Assembly (NCBI GenBank): GCA_937967425.1
Contig: CALBST010000141.1
Span: forward strand, 1-15,939
Direction of reading: 5' to 3'
Source: an uncultured Caulobacteraceae bacterium
GTDB lineage: Bacteria; Pseudomonadota; Alphaproteobacteria; Caulobacterales; TH1-2
DNA: 15,939 nt
The position numbers and the translations under genes were made by a program. Position 1 is the stretch's first letter; each line of letters opens with the position of its first letter. The notes below the pieces were generated by a model that saw nothing but the letters and a program-made list of their open reading frames with translations, did not search any database and was not told the DNA's origin. Shown in pieces: positions 1 through 6,271 of the stretch.

Positions 1-711
1 GCTGGCTCGTTCCGGACAACGCGGCCAGGCATTCTCCTCTTCCGCTCGCTCGCCGGCACGCTCGGCATGATCCTGGCGTTCTGGGCATATCAGGAGATGC
101 CGCTGGCCGAGGCCAACGCACTTTCGTTCACGCGCACGCTTTGGATCGTGCCGCTGGCGATCTTTGTGCTGGGTGAGAAAATCGGGCCGTGGCGACTGGG
201 CGCGACGATCGTCGGCTTCATCGGCGTGCTGATCATGCTGCAGCCGTCCATCGCAAACGCCGTCGGCTGGCCGGCGGCGGCCGCGCTCGCGTCAGCGGCG
301 CTGTTCGCGATGACCGTGACCGGCATGAAGATGATGACGCGCGATCACACGGTGACGGTCCTGATGGTGTGGTCAGCCGTGCTCGGACTGGTGCTCTCAA
401 TCCCCCTGGCGGTTCTCGAATGGCGCTGGCCGGCGCCTGTCGACCTGGCGCTCTTGGCAACGATGGGCGTGCTCGGGATCGCGACACAGGCCTGCTACAT
501 CAAGGGCATGGCGCTGGGCGACGCCGCGGCGATGGCGCCGATCGACTACACGCGCCTCGTGTTCGCGATCCTGTTTGGCTTGGTGCTGTTCAACGAAGTG
601 CCGAACTGGATCACAATGCTGGGCGCGCTGATCGTGATTGGCTCGACCTTGGTGATCACGCTCCGGGAACTGCATTTCAAGCAGAAGCCCCCGCCCGTGC
701 GCACCGAATAG
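1..711 (+). CDS. EamA/DMT-superfamily transporter, 3' part (5' end outside window)
   Basis: The reading frame is open from the first base and ends in TAG at 709-711, so 236 residues are visible and the N-terminus is missing. The internal ATG at 67 lies inside a transmembrane stretch and is probably not the true start. The protein is a chain of hydrophobic helices with short basic loops. The phrase AEANALSFTRTLW followed by LGEKIGPWRLGATIVGFIGV matches the end of the first EamA repeat. A second repeat follows, with ATQACYIKGMALGDAAAMAPIDY and a helix ending near LFNEVPNWITMLGALIVIGS. EamA proteins are ten-helix inner-membrane permeases of the drug/metabolite transporter superfamily and export metabolites or amino acids. 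The substrate cannot be read from sequence. The C-terminus is a short, charged, cytoplasmic-looking tail. The family call is secure; the substrate is unknown. Confidence 0.9.
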   Translation, partial: AGSFRTTRPGILLFRSLAGTLGMILAFWAYQEMPLAEANALSFTRTLWIVPLAIFVLGEKIGPWRLGATIVGFIGVLIMLQPSIANAVGWPAAAALASAALFAMTVTGMKMMTRDHTVTVLMVWSAVLGLVLSIPLAVLEWRWPAPVDLALLATMGVLGIATQACYIKGMALGDAAAMAPIDYTRLVFAILFGLVLFNEVPNWITMLGALIVIGSTLVITLRELHFKQKPPPVRTE

Positions 712-780
712 CGCCCCCGCATTGCACTTAGTCAGCGTTGGGGATTGCTCCGGGCGCGTGCGCTCCCCATAACCCGGCTC

Positions 781-1917
781 GTGACCACTGCCCCCGCCTC
801 CAAGCCTTCGCTGGCCGGCCTTTCCAAGGCTGAGCTGGCCGAGAAGCTCATTGCCGTCGGCGTCGAGCCGAAGAAGGCGAAGATGCGCGTCGAGCAGCTG
901 TGGCGCTGGATTTACCATTACGGCGTGACCGATTTCGGCGCGATGACCAACGTCGCCAAGGAATTGCGCGCGACTTTGGCCGAACACTACACGCTGGCGC
1001 GCCCGGAGATCGTCACGCAGCAGATCTCGACCGACGGCACACGCAAGTGGCTGATCCGTCTTGGCCCGGGCGTCGAAGCGGAAGCGGTGTTCATCCCAGG
1101 CGTCGGCAAGGCGGGCGCGCTCTGCGTGTCGAGCCAAGTCGGCTGCACGCTGAACTGCACGTTCTGTCACACCGGCACGCAGAAGCTCGTCCGCAACCTC
1201 ACCTCCGCCGAGATCGTGGCGCAGGTGATGATCGCGCGCGATGCGTTGGGCGAATGGCCTACTCAAGAGCGCCCGCTGAACGACGGCGACCGTCAGCTCA
1301 CCAACATCGTGTTCATGGGCATGGGCGAACCGCTCTACAATTTGGACAATGTCGATACCGCGATCGATGTGATCTCGGACGGCGACGGCATTTCCATCGG
1401 CCGCCGCCGCATCACGGTGAGTACGGCGGGCGTGGCGCCGCGCATCCAGGAGCTTGGCGAACGCACCGGCGCAATGCTGGCGATTTCGCTGCACGCCACC
1501 AACAATGAGTTGCGCAACCAGCTGGTGCCGCTCAACAAGAAGTATCCGCTCGAAGAATTGTTCGCCGCGATCCGCTCCTACCCTTCGCTCGGCAACGCCA
1601 AGCGGGTGACGTTCGAGTACGTGATGCTGAAGGGCGTCAACGACTCGCTGCCAGAGGCGAAGGCGCTGGTGAAGTTGCTCGCCGGCATTCCGGCGAAAAT
1701 CAATCTGATCCCTTTCAATCCATGGCCGGGCACGAACTATGAGTGCTCGGACTGGGCGACGATCGAAGCCTTCGCCGAAGTGCTGAACCGCGCCGGCTAT
1801 TCCTCACCGATCCGCACGCCGCGCGGCCGCGATATCCTCGCCGCCTGCGGACAGCTGCGCTCCGAAAGCGTGAAACAGCGCGCAAGTGAGCGGCTGAAGG
1901 CGGAAGCCGCTCAGTAA
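781..1917 (+). CDS. rlmN: Dual-specificity 23S rRNA/tRNA adenine-C2 methyltransferase RlmN (radical SAM)
   Basis: RlmN methylates C2 of A2503 in 23S rRNA and A37 in some tRNAs, using radical SAM chemistry in the cytoplasm. The CX3CX2C iron-sulfur motif (CTLNCTFC) has its cysteines at residues 122, 126 and 129. The two catalytic cysteines are also present: C115 in LCVSSQVGC, equivalent to the methylated cysteine of E. coli RlmN, and C356 in ILAACGQL. The GMGEPL motif and [20 protein letters not shown] are typical of the family. The GTG at 781 was chosen as start (378 residues, near the usual length). A TTG at 745 would add 12 residues of poor character. Neither start has a convincing ribosome-binding site. 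The gene stands about 70 bases after the permease gene on the same strand. Confidence 0.95.
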   Translation: MTTAPASKPSLAGLSKAELAEKLIAVGVEPKKAKMRVEQLWRWIYHYGVTDFGAMTNVAKELRATLAEHYTLARPEIVTQQISTDGTRKWLIRLGPGVEAEAVFIPGVGKAGALCVSSQVGCTLNCTFCHTGTQKLVRNLTSAEIVAQVMIARDALGEWPTQERPLNDGDRQLTNIVFMGMGEPLYNLDNVDTAIDVISDGDGISIGRRRITVSTAGVAPRIQELGERTGAMLAISLHATNNELRNQLVPLNKKYPLEELFAAIRSYPSLGNAKRVTFEYVMLKGVNDSLPEAKALVKLLAGIPAKINLIPFNPWPGTNYECSDWATIEAFAEVLNRAGYSSPIRTPRGRDILAACGQLRSESVKQRASERLKAEAAQ

Positions 1918-1968
1918 CTGCGAAGCCCCGGCAGCAATTGCTTCCGCCGCACACCGTGAACTGGTCCG

Positions 1969-1999
1969 TTGACATTATCCGGATTAATGACGGTAGTGT
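1969..1999 (+). promoter_or_regulatory. Candidate sigma-70-type promoter for the secreted metalloprotease-like gene
   Basis: A perfect -35 hexamer TTGACA lies at 1969-1974 in the rlmN–2030 gap. The downstream -10 is weak: the best candidate is TAGTGT at 1994-1999, with a 19-base spacer. It would start transcription shortly before the ATG at 2030 and also serve the acetyltransferase gene. This rests on motif matching only. Confidence 0.3.
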
Positions 2000-2019
2000 G
2001 CGCCGCTTGGGGCGTTGAT

Positions 2020-2024
2020 GGAGG
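2020..2024 (+). promoter_or_regulatory. Shine-Dalgarno GGAGG deciding the start at 2030
   Basis: GGAGG lies five bases before the ATG at 2030. It overlaps the upstream in-frame TTG/ATG candidates (2015, 2018), so 2030 is the best start. Starting there also gives a clean signal peptide. Confidence 0.7.
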
Positions 2025-2029
2025 CACAC

Positions 2030-2515
2030 ATGCTCTTGCGTCGAACGTTTTGCATGCTCGCAGGCGTCGCCATGCTGCTCTGGCCGGCACACGCAACGGC
2101 GCAGGTCTACCAAATCAATGTCGGCGGATTGCCGATGTCTTGTTCGTCGTTCGCCGGCGAGCCGGTGATGATTATCGTCAACCCGAACGTGCAGGACGTT
2201 GGCGTTGCGCACCGCAACTATTACGGCGCGCCGGCCATCGAACTAAACCCCTACGTCCTCGGGCGCTTTTCGCCCATCGTGCAACAATGGTGGTTCGGGC
2301 ATGAGTGCGCGCACCACGGCCTGCCACCACCCATGAACACTGAAACCAACGCCGACTGCTTCTCCGTCCGCCAGCTTCGCCAGTACGGCATTCTGAACAA
2401 TCCTCAGCAGCTGATGGCGTTTCAATATGAGCTTTCGATGCTGCCCGGATCGCCAATGGGACATTTGCCTGGCCCGATGCGCGCTCAGAACATCATCAAC
2501 TGCGCGCTGTACTGA
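2030..2515 (+). CDS. Small secreted gluzincin-like (putative zinc metallopeptidase) protein
   Basis: This 161-residue protein begins with a signal peptide: arginines at residues 4-5, a hydrophobic core, and cleavage probably after AHATA near residue 24. The mature part carries HECAHH, an HExxH zinc motif, followed ten residues after the last motif histidine by ETNAD. That fits the ExxAD motif supplying the third zinc ligand in gluzincin peptidases. It would therefore act in the periplasm or outside the cell. Four mature cysteines (in PMSCSSF, HECAH, NADCF and INCALY) could form disulfides. I do not recognise a named family. The protein is far shorter than M48 peptidases, so it may be a minimal peptidase or a non-catalytic relative. 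It sits nine bases before the acetyltransferase gene and is probably co-transcribed with it. Confidence 0.65.
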   Translation: MLLRRTFCMLAGVAMLLWPAHATAQVYQINVGGLPMSCSSFAGEPVMIIVNPNVQDVGVAHRNYYGAPAIELNPYVLGRFSPIVQQWWFGHECAHHGLPPPMNTETNADCFSVRQLRQYGILNNPQQLMAFQYELSMLPGSPMGHLPGPMRAQNIINCALY

Positions 2516-2523
2516 AGGCCGGC

Positions 2524-3036
2524 ATGACGCTTCCAACGCTTGAGACGCCGGGCGCGGTGTTGCGCCCGCTCCAACTCAGTGATGCGGAAGCGTTGTTCGC
2601 CGCGCACGGCGACGAACGCAGCCACCATTACTGGTCGGGCCCCGCTCATCGTGACGTGGAGCAAACACGCGCCTATATCGCCGACACGCTGGCTATGAGT
2701 GGCGCGCACGTCTGGGCGATCACCGAGGATGGCGGCGAGGCGCTTGGGCGCATCGCGCTCTTTGTGCAACGCCAAGGCGTTGGCGAGATCGGAATCATCA
2801 TGGTCCCGGCCGCGACGGGGCGCGGGCTTGCCTCGAAGGCCCTAAGCCTCGTCGTCGATTACGGCTTCGGCCCTCTCGACCTACACCGCATCGCCGCCGA
2901 CATCGATCCGGACAACAACGCCTCGATCTCGCTCTTCCTGCGCGGCGGCTTTCAGCGCGAGGGCCTGCTGCGCGGCAACTGGAAGACGCATCTCGGCATC
3001 CGCGACACCGTGATGATGGCGAAGCTCAGGGACTAG
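2524..3036 (+). CDS. GNAT family N-acetyltransferase (RimJ/RimL type)
   Basis: This 170-residue protein transfers an acetyl group from acetyl-CoA to an amine, often a protein N-terminus or a small metabolite. The opening LRPLQLSDAEALFAAHGD is typical of RimJ/RimL-like GNATs. The acetyl-CoA pyrophosphate loop is VPAATGRGLASKAL at residues 94-107 (RxxGxG/A-type). Beta strand and helix signatures follow in LDLHRIAADIDPDNNASISL (residues 118-137) and in GGFQREGLLRGNW (141-153). The ATG is preceded by GAAGG formed across the end of the previous gene, which supports the start and translational linkage with the secreted protein. The acceptor substrate is not predictable. The gene ends 21 bases before the convergent FabH-like gene, with no terminator visible between them. 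Confidence 0.88.
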   Translation: MTLPTLETPGAVLRPLQLSDAEALFAAHGDERSHHYWSGPAHRDVEQTRAYIADTLAMSGAHVWAITEDGGEALGRIALFVQRQGVGEIGIIMVPAATGRGLASKALSLVVDYGFGPLDLHRIAADIDPDNNASISLFLRGGFQREGLLRGNWKTHLGIRDTVMMAKLRD

Positions 3037-3057
3037 GAGCGCGTCTCGGCTGCGGAG

Positions 3058-4182
3058 CTACAGCTCTTCGATGAACTTCAGATTCCGCAGGCCGTCGCCG
3101 CTGCGTTCTTTGGCGTTCATTTTGCCGCTGCGGATGCCGTTGATGAGTTCAAGCGCGGATTTTTTGTTTGGCGGCAGGTCCGCGTCGCTTTGACCGAGCG
3201 GCGTCACCCGGTCGCCCCAGCGGACGAGGTGCGCGCAAACTGTGAGACCGGCGCCGAAGGCAGGCATCAGGATGAGCGCGCCGGGCTTCACACGCCCCTC
3301 TTCCAGCGCCTCCGCCAAGGCAACAGGCACGGTCGCGGCGCTCATGTTGCCGTAGCGCTCAACGGTGAGCATCACCTTGTCGGACGATACGCCGCTGCGT
3401 GAAACGACCGCATCGATGATGCGCAGATTGGCTTGATGCGGAACGACGAGATCGATGTCGTCAGCGGTGACGCCGCATTTGGCCATGACGGCCTGGCTCG
3501 CTTGCACCATGCCGCCGACGGCGCGCTTGAAGATTTCCGGGCCGTCGAAATCCCAATCGGTGTCGCCATAGGTTATGCCGTGGTTGACGTAAGCCGTTCC
3601 CATGCCGCGCACGCGCAGGGTTTGACGGGCATCGGCGATGCAGCCGAGTTGTTCGCCAAGAACACCTTCCGGCTTATCGGTCGCTTGCACGACGACGGCC
3701 GCACAGCCATCGCCGAACAGGACGGCGACGTTGCGGTTCTCCCAATCCATGAACGGCGAAATCCACTCGACGCCGATGACGATCGCGTTCTTCACGACGC
3801 CGGTGCGGATCATCGCGGTGGCGGTCGAGAGCGAGTAGAGGAAGCTGGTGCAGGCGGTGTTGAGATCCATCGAGGCCGCCTTCGTGGCGCCGATCGCGGC
3901 CTGCACGCCGGAGGCGGAGTTGGGCACCTGCTCATCATTGCTGCAGCTGCCGTAGACGATGAGGTCAACGTCCTTCGCATCGAGGCCCGCGCAGGCGAGC
4001 GCGCGTTTGGCCGCGACCACCGCCATCTCGCTGGCGGTGACGTGGCTCACGCGGCGCTCCCTCATGCCGGTGCGCGAGACGATCCATTCGTCATTCGTAT
4101 CGAGAAAGGTGGAGAGGTCAGCGTTCGTCAGCGTGGCCGGCGGCATGCATTTGCCCCAGCCTGTAATTGCCGCATACGTCAT
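3058..4182 (-). CDS. 3-oxoacyl-[acyl-carrier-protein] synthase III (FabH-like paralogue) with C-terminal extension
   Basis: KAS III enzymes condense an acyl-CoA starter with malonyl-ACP to begin fatty acid or polyketide-type chains. This 374-residue protein has the catalytic triad: C111 in NTACTSF, H249 in PHQAN and N279 in YGNMSAAT. It also has the conserved opening AITGWGKCMPPATLTN and DTNDEWIVSRTGMRERRV. E. coli FabH has 317 residues. The extra length here is mostly a tail after RWGDRVTPLG (about residues 331-374), rich in lysine and charged residues. No plsX, acpP or ihfA neighbour is visible, so this is probably an accessory paralogue rather than the housekeeping FabH. The ATG has AAGGGA eight bases upstream. 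It is 93 bases downstream of the small membrane protein genes on the same strand and may be co-transcribed with them. Confidence 0.9.
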   Translation of the reverse strand: MTYAAITGWGKCMPPATLTNADLSTFLDTNDEWIVSRTGMRERRVSHVTASEMAVVAAKRALACAGLDAKDVDLIVYGSCSNDEQVPNSASGVQAAIGATKAASMDLNTACTSFLYSLSTATAMIRTGVVKNAIVIGVEWISPFMDWENRNVAVLFGDGCAAVVVQATDKPEGVLGEQLGCIADARQTLRVRGMGTAYVNHGITYGDTDWDFDGPEIFKRAVGGMVQASQAVMAKCGVTADDIDLVVPHQANLRIIDAVVSRSGVSSDKVMLTVERYGNMSAATVPVALAEALEEGRVKPGALILMPAFGAGLTVCAHLVRWGDRVTPLGQSDADLPPNKKSALELINGIRSGKMNAKERSGDGLRNLKFIEEL

Positions 4183-4275
4183 TCGAGCGGTCCCTTGTTC
4201 TTGTGGCGCTACCGCTAGCAGGCGGCGCGGCGGGCGTCATCTGGGAAGCGATGCTGCGATGCAGCTAAGGGCCAG

Positions 4276-4539
4276 CTACTTGCGCACGTTCTTACCGAGA
4301 ATGGCCACGATGAGAAGGACAAAGGCGGCGAGCCTGATCAGGTAAAGCCAGGAGCGCTCCTCATAGGGGAGCGACAGCAGGACGGTCAGCGCCGAGCTGA
4401 TCGCGATCAACAGGAACGCCACCGAGAACGCCAAGAACAGATTGTCGGAGCTGCGTATCCAGAAGCGGAAGAAAAACGCCGAGGCCACGAAATAGCCCAT
4501 CGTGATCATGCCGGCGAAGTATTCAGAGTGCGGAAACAC
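4276..4539 (-). CDS. Small three-helix membrane protein B (DUF5985-like)
   Basis: This 87-residue protein has three predicted transmembrane segments, about residues 9-27, 34-56 and 64-82. It opens with HSEYFAGMITMGYFVASAFF and ends with a short basic tail, GKNVRK. I associate this pattern with the DUF5985 family, from memory. The start is a GTG placed immediately after the TGA of the upstream gene, in the same reading frame, with GGGAG nine bases ahead of it. The upstream neighbour is also 87 residues. The two align without gaps around the first loop (R25, R29, S30 here against R24, R28, S29 there), so they look like a duplicated pair. The function is unknown; a heteromeric membrane complex is an inference. 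Confidence 0.75.
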   Translation of the reverse strand: MFPHSEYFAGMITMGYFVASAFFFRFWIRSSDNLFLAFSVAFLLIAISSALTVLLSLPYEERSWLYLIRLAAFVLLIVAILGKNVRK

Positions 4540-4803
4540 TCACTTGATCTCCCAAAGGAAGCCGTGAAGCAGCACGGCCACCGCCGCGAACGCGGCTATC
4601 TGGCGATAGACCAACAGATCCGTCTCCGGCGATGGAATCACATCGATGACGATGAGCCCATTCTGGATGGTGAGAAAGAAGAAGCAGAGAGCGCACCAGA
4701 ACAACAGCCGCGCGCCGGAACGCTTGTAGGCCCGCGCCATCAAGAACGTGCAGACGGCGCACGTCAGCAGGCACAGCACATAGACGACAAGCGGCGCGAT
4801 CAC
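4540..4803 (-). CDS. Small three-helix membrane protein A (DUF5985-like)
   Basis: This 87-residue protein starts at a GTG that overlaps the TGA of the ATP-grasp gene (GTGA, bases 4803-4800), a common sign of translational coupling. A longer frame reaching to 4884 would run through the ATP-grasp coding sequence with an unlikely charged leader, so I reject it. Three transmembrane segments lie at about residues 4-22, 32-54 and 68-84, and there are four cysteines in the first two. The loop RAYKRSGARLLFW resembles that of DUF5985-type proteins. The stop TGA is followed directly by the GTG start of the paralogous gene downstream, with no intervening base. The function is unknown. The tight packing suggests that the ATP-grasp enzyme and both membrane proteins work together. 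Confidence 0.75.
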   Translation of the reverse strand: MIAPLVVYVLCLLTCAVCTFLMARAYKRSGARLLFWCALCFFFLTIQNGLIVIDVIPSPETDLLVYRQIAAFAAVAVLLHGFLWEIK

Positions 4804-5729
4804 GTCTTCCGGTCTCGTAGCTTGAAGGCGTCGGAAAGCGGTTTGAGTTGCTCGGCCTCGCTTGGCCGCGCCGGGTATGACCAACTCTCCCCCAGCTCTC
4901 GATCGAAATCGGCGGGCTCAAAGCGGCAGAGCCCGGCTTCGGGCGTGAAGGTGAGCTCGCCGAAGAGCGGTCCCTTGGCCGTGTCGTAGAGATCTACGCG
5001 CAAGAAGCGGAACCCCCTGGCGAGCGTCTTCGCGGCATCAAGCATTTCGTCGAGATGCGGCGGCTTGGGCGCCAACTCCGGCGCCGCCGGATAGTTCATC
5101 TTGAGATCAAGGCGCTTCCATTGGTCCGTGTAGAACTGGCGCGTGTGCTTGCGGAAGCGCGCATGATCGACCTGAATGAAGCGCACATCGCCATCGACCA
5201 CCCAGAACTTGTAATCGTCGGGCGATTCCTGGTCGCCGATGAACGGCTCGATCAGGATTTGGCGTTTGACGTTGCCGTACGCCCACTCGCGATGGACCAT
5301 GTGGTGATCATAGTCACGCCAGCCGTTCGCGGTGCGCGCCGCTTCACGCAGGTTGGAATGGTCTTTGAGAAAAATGATCTGCGCGCTTGAGTGATTGGCC
5401 TTCATCACCGCAGGCTTTGGCACTTCGCGTAGGACCTCTTCGGTGACCTCTTCGCCGTGCCACAAGGTCGGGATCAGCCAGCGATCACCGAGCGCCTTAG
5501 AAACGTATTTCTTGACCTCAACCTTATCCACGAGCTCAGGCGCGCGCGCGTCATGTGCGTCCAATTTGAAGTGCTGCATCTTTTCCGAGAACAGCTGCGG
5601 ATTCGCCAAATTGGGGAAACGGCCGAAGACGCGGAAATAGTCGAAACTCACTGCAAGGCGATCGGGAACGCGGCGAAGCAATTCCAGGTACGCGAGCTTG
5701 GCCGCCCACCGCAAAGAATTGCCCGACAT
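4800..5729 (-). CDS. ATP-grasp protein, TupA-like (teichuronopeptide biosynthesis family)
   Basis: This protein of about 309 residues belongs to the ATP-grasp superfamily, whose members join a carboxylate to an amine or thiol through an acyl-phosphate. The N-terminal part has VKKYVSKALGDRWLIPTL and then PAVMKANHSSAQIIFLKD, the nucleotide-binding lysine region. The central part has LIEPFI and DDYKFWVVDGD (about 171-181). The C-terminal part has LRVDLYD (243-249) and GELTFTPEAG (257-266), which carry the acidic magnesium ligands. TupA-like proteins are linked to polyglutamate or peptide decoration of cell-surface polymers in Gram-positives. In proteobacteria they occur near envelope polysaccharide genes, but no glycosyltransferase is visible here. 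ATG at 5729 is preferred over GTG at 5735; the ribosome-binding site is weak. It heads a coupled operon with the two small membrane proteins. Confidence 0.85.
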   Translation of the reverse strand: MSGNSLRWAAKLAYLELLRRVPDRLAVSFDYFRVFGRFPNLANPQLFSEKMQHFKLDAHDARAPELVDKVEVKKYVSKALGDRWLIPTLWHGEEVTEEVLREVPKPAVMKANHSSAQIIFLKDHSNLREAARTANGWRDYDHHMVHREWAYGNVKRQILIEPFIGDQESPDDYKFWVVDGDVRFIQVDHARFRKHTRQFYTDQWKRLDLKMNYPAAPELAPKPPHLDEMLDAAKTLARGFRFLRVDLYDTAKGPLFGELTFTPEAGLCRFEPADFDRELGESWSYPARPSEAEQLKPLSDAFKLRDRKT

Positions 5730-5784
5730 GACCACACCCGTCGTTTCGCTTCAGCGACAATGCAAATTATGCGGATGAACCAGT

Positions 5785-5814
5785 TAACGAGTGTTCGCAA
5801 AGGGAATCTCGTTA
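5785..5814. promoter_or_regulatory. Inverted repeat in the divergent promoter region (candidate operator)
   Basis: TAACGAG at 5785-5791 is matched by its inverse CTCGTTA at 5808-5814, with a 16-base spacer. It is roughly in the middle of the 134-base gap between the divergently transcribed ATP-grasp operon and the DUF4149-like gene. Both genes could be controlled from it. The left arm overlaps a GTTAAC hexamer. There is no direct evidence of binding. Confidence 0.3.
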
Positions 5815-5863
5815 CGGCGCGTGAAGAAAGGTCGCAGGGCCGACTCATGCTAGCAACGCGGGC

Positions 5864-6271
5864 ATGGAACCTATCGCACAGGCAACCGCTATCGTTCTTG
5901 CTGGCGCTTCGCTCGGCTGGATCGCGCTCTTCTCGTTCGTGCTGGCGCCGGTGGCGTTCAAGCAATTCGACGCAGGCCGCGCCGAGCGCCTCGTAAAGCA
6001 TGTCATGAATTCCGGGCACGGGATTTTGGGTCTGATCGCGTTTGCTTCGGCGATTGCCGCGCTTATGGCGGGCGCGATCGCTGGCGCTTCGGTGGCGGCA
6101 GTGGGCGGCGCCTTCGCGTTCATGTGCAAGTTCGCGCTCGCGCCGCGCGACGATAAGCCGATCAAAGGCCATCGCGTGCTGAAGACCGCGCGCATCGTGG
6201 CGTCCGGACTGACTGCCTTTATCGCGCCGGTTCTGATCGCCGCGATCGTGCTGACGATGCTGAAGATTTAA
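5864..6271 (+). CDS. DUF4149/TMEM205-like four-helix membrane protein
   Basis: This 135-residue integral membrane protein has hydrophobic segments at about residues 8-30, 50-72, 75-92 and 112-133. The first loop LAPVAFKQFDAGRAERLVKH (residues 27-46) and the polar segment KFALAPRDDKPIKGHRVLK (residues 89-107) match the layout of DUF4149 (TMEM205-like) proteins, whose function is not established. The ATG at 5864 has only a weak purine-rich region upstream. It is divergent from the ATP-grasp operon. Its stop codon overlaps the stop of the convergent phospholipase-like gene in the four bases TTAA (6268-6271). The family assignment is from remembered sequence pattern and is moderately secure. The inner-membrane location is secure. 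Confidence 0.7.
   Translation: MEPIAQATAIVLAGASLGWIALFSFVLAPVAFKQFDAGRAERLVKHVMNSGHGILGLIAFASAIAALMAGAIAGASVAAVGGAFAFMCKFALAPRDDKPIKGHRVLKTARIVASGLTAFIAPVLIAAIVLTMLKI

Noticed and set aside
745..780. TTG at 745 as the rlmN start
   Set aside because: It adds 12 arginine-rich residues with no ribosome-binding site. GTG at 781 gives a more usual N-terminus, though neither is proven.
397..1494. Long open frame (365 residues) on the minus strand opposite rlmN
   Set aside because: Low-complexity, histidine- and arginine-rich translation with no recognisable domain, lying antisense to a certain radical SAM gene. It is a GC-rich shadow frame.
3055..3066. GAGCT-AC-AGCTC hairpin between the acetyltransferase and FabH-like genes as a terminator
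   Set aside because: The loop is two bases, the stem is five pairs, and there is no T-tract in either direction.
3433..4218. 261-residue plus-strand frame opposite the FabH-like gene
   Set aside because: Composition is histidine/arginine/glycine rich with no motif. The opposite strand carries a full KAS III triad.
4804..4884. Longer N-terminus (114 residues) for membrane protein A
   Set aside because: The extra 27 residues overlap the ATP-grasp coding sequence and are charged. GTG at 4803 gives a coupled GTGA overlap and a helix right at the start.
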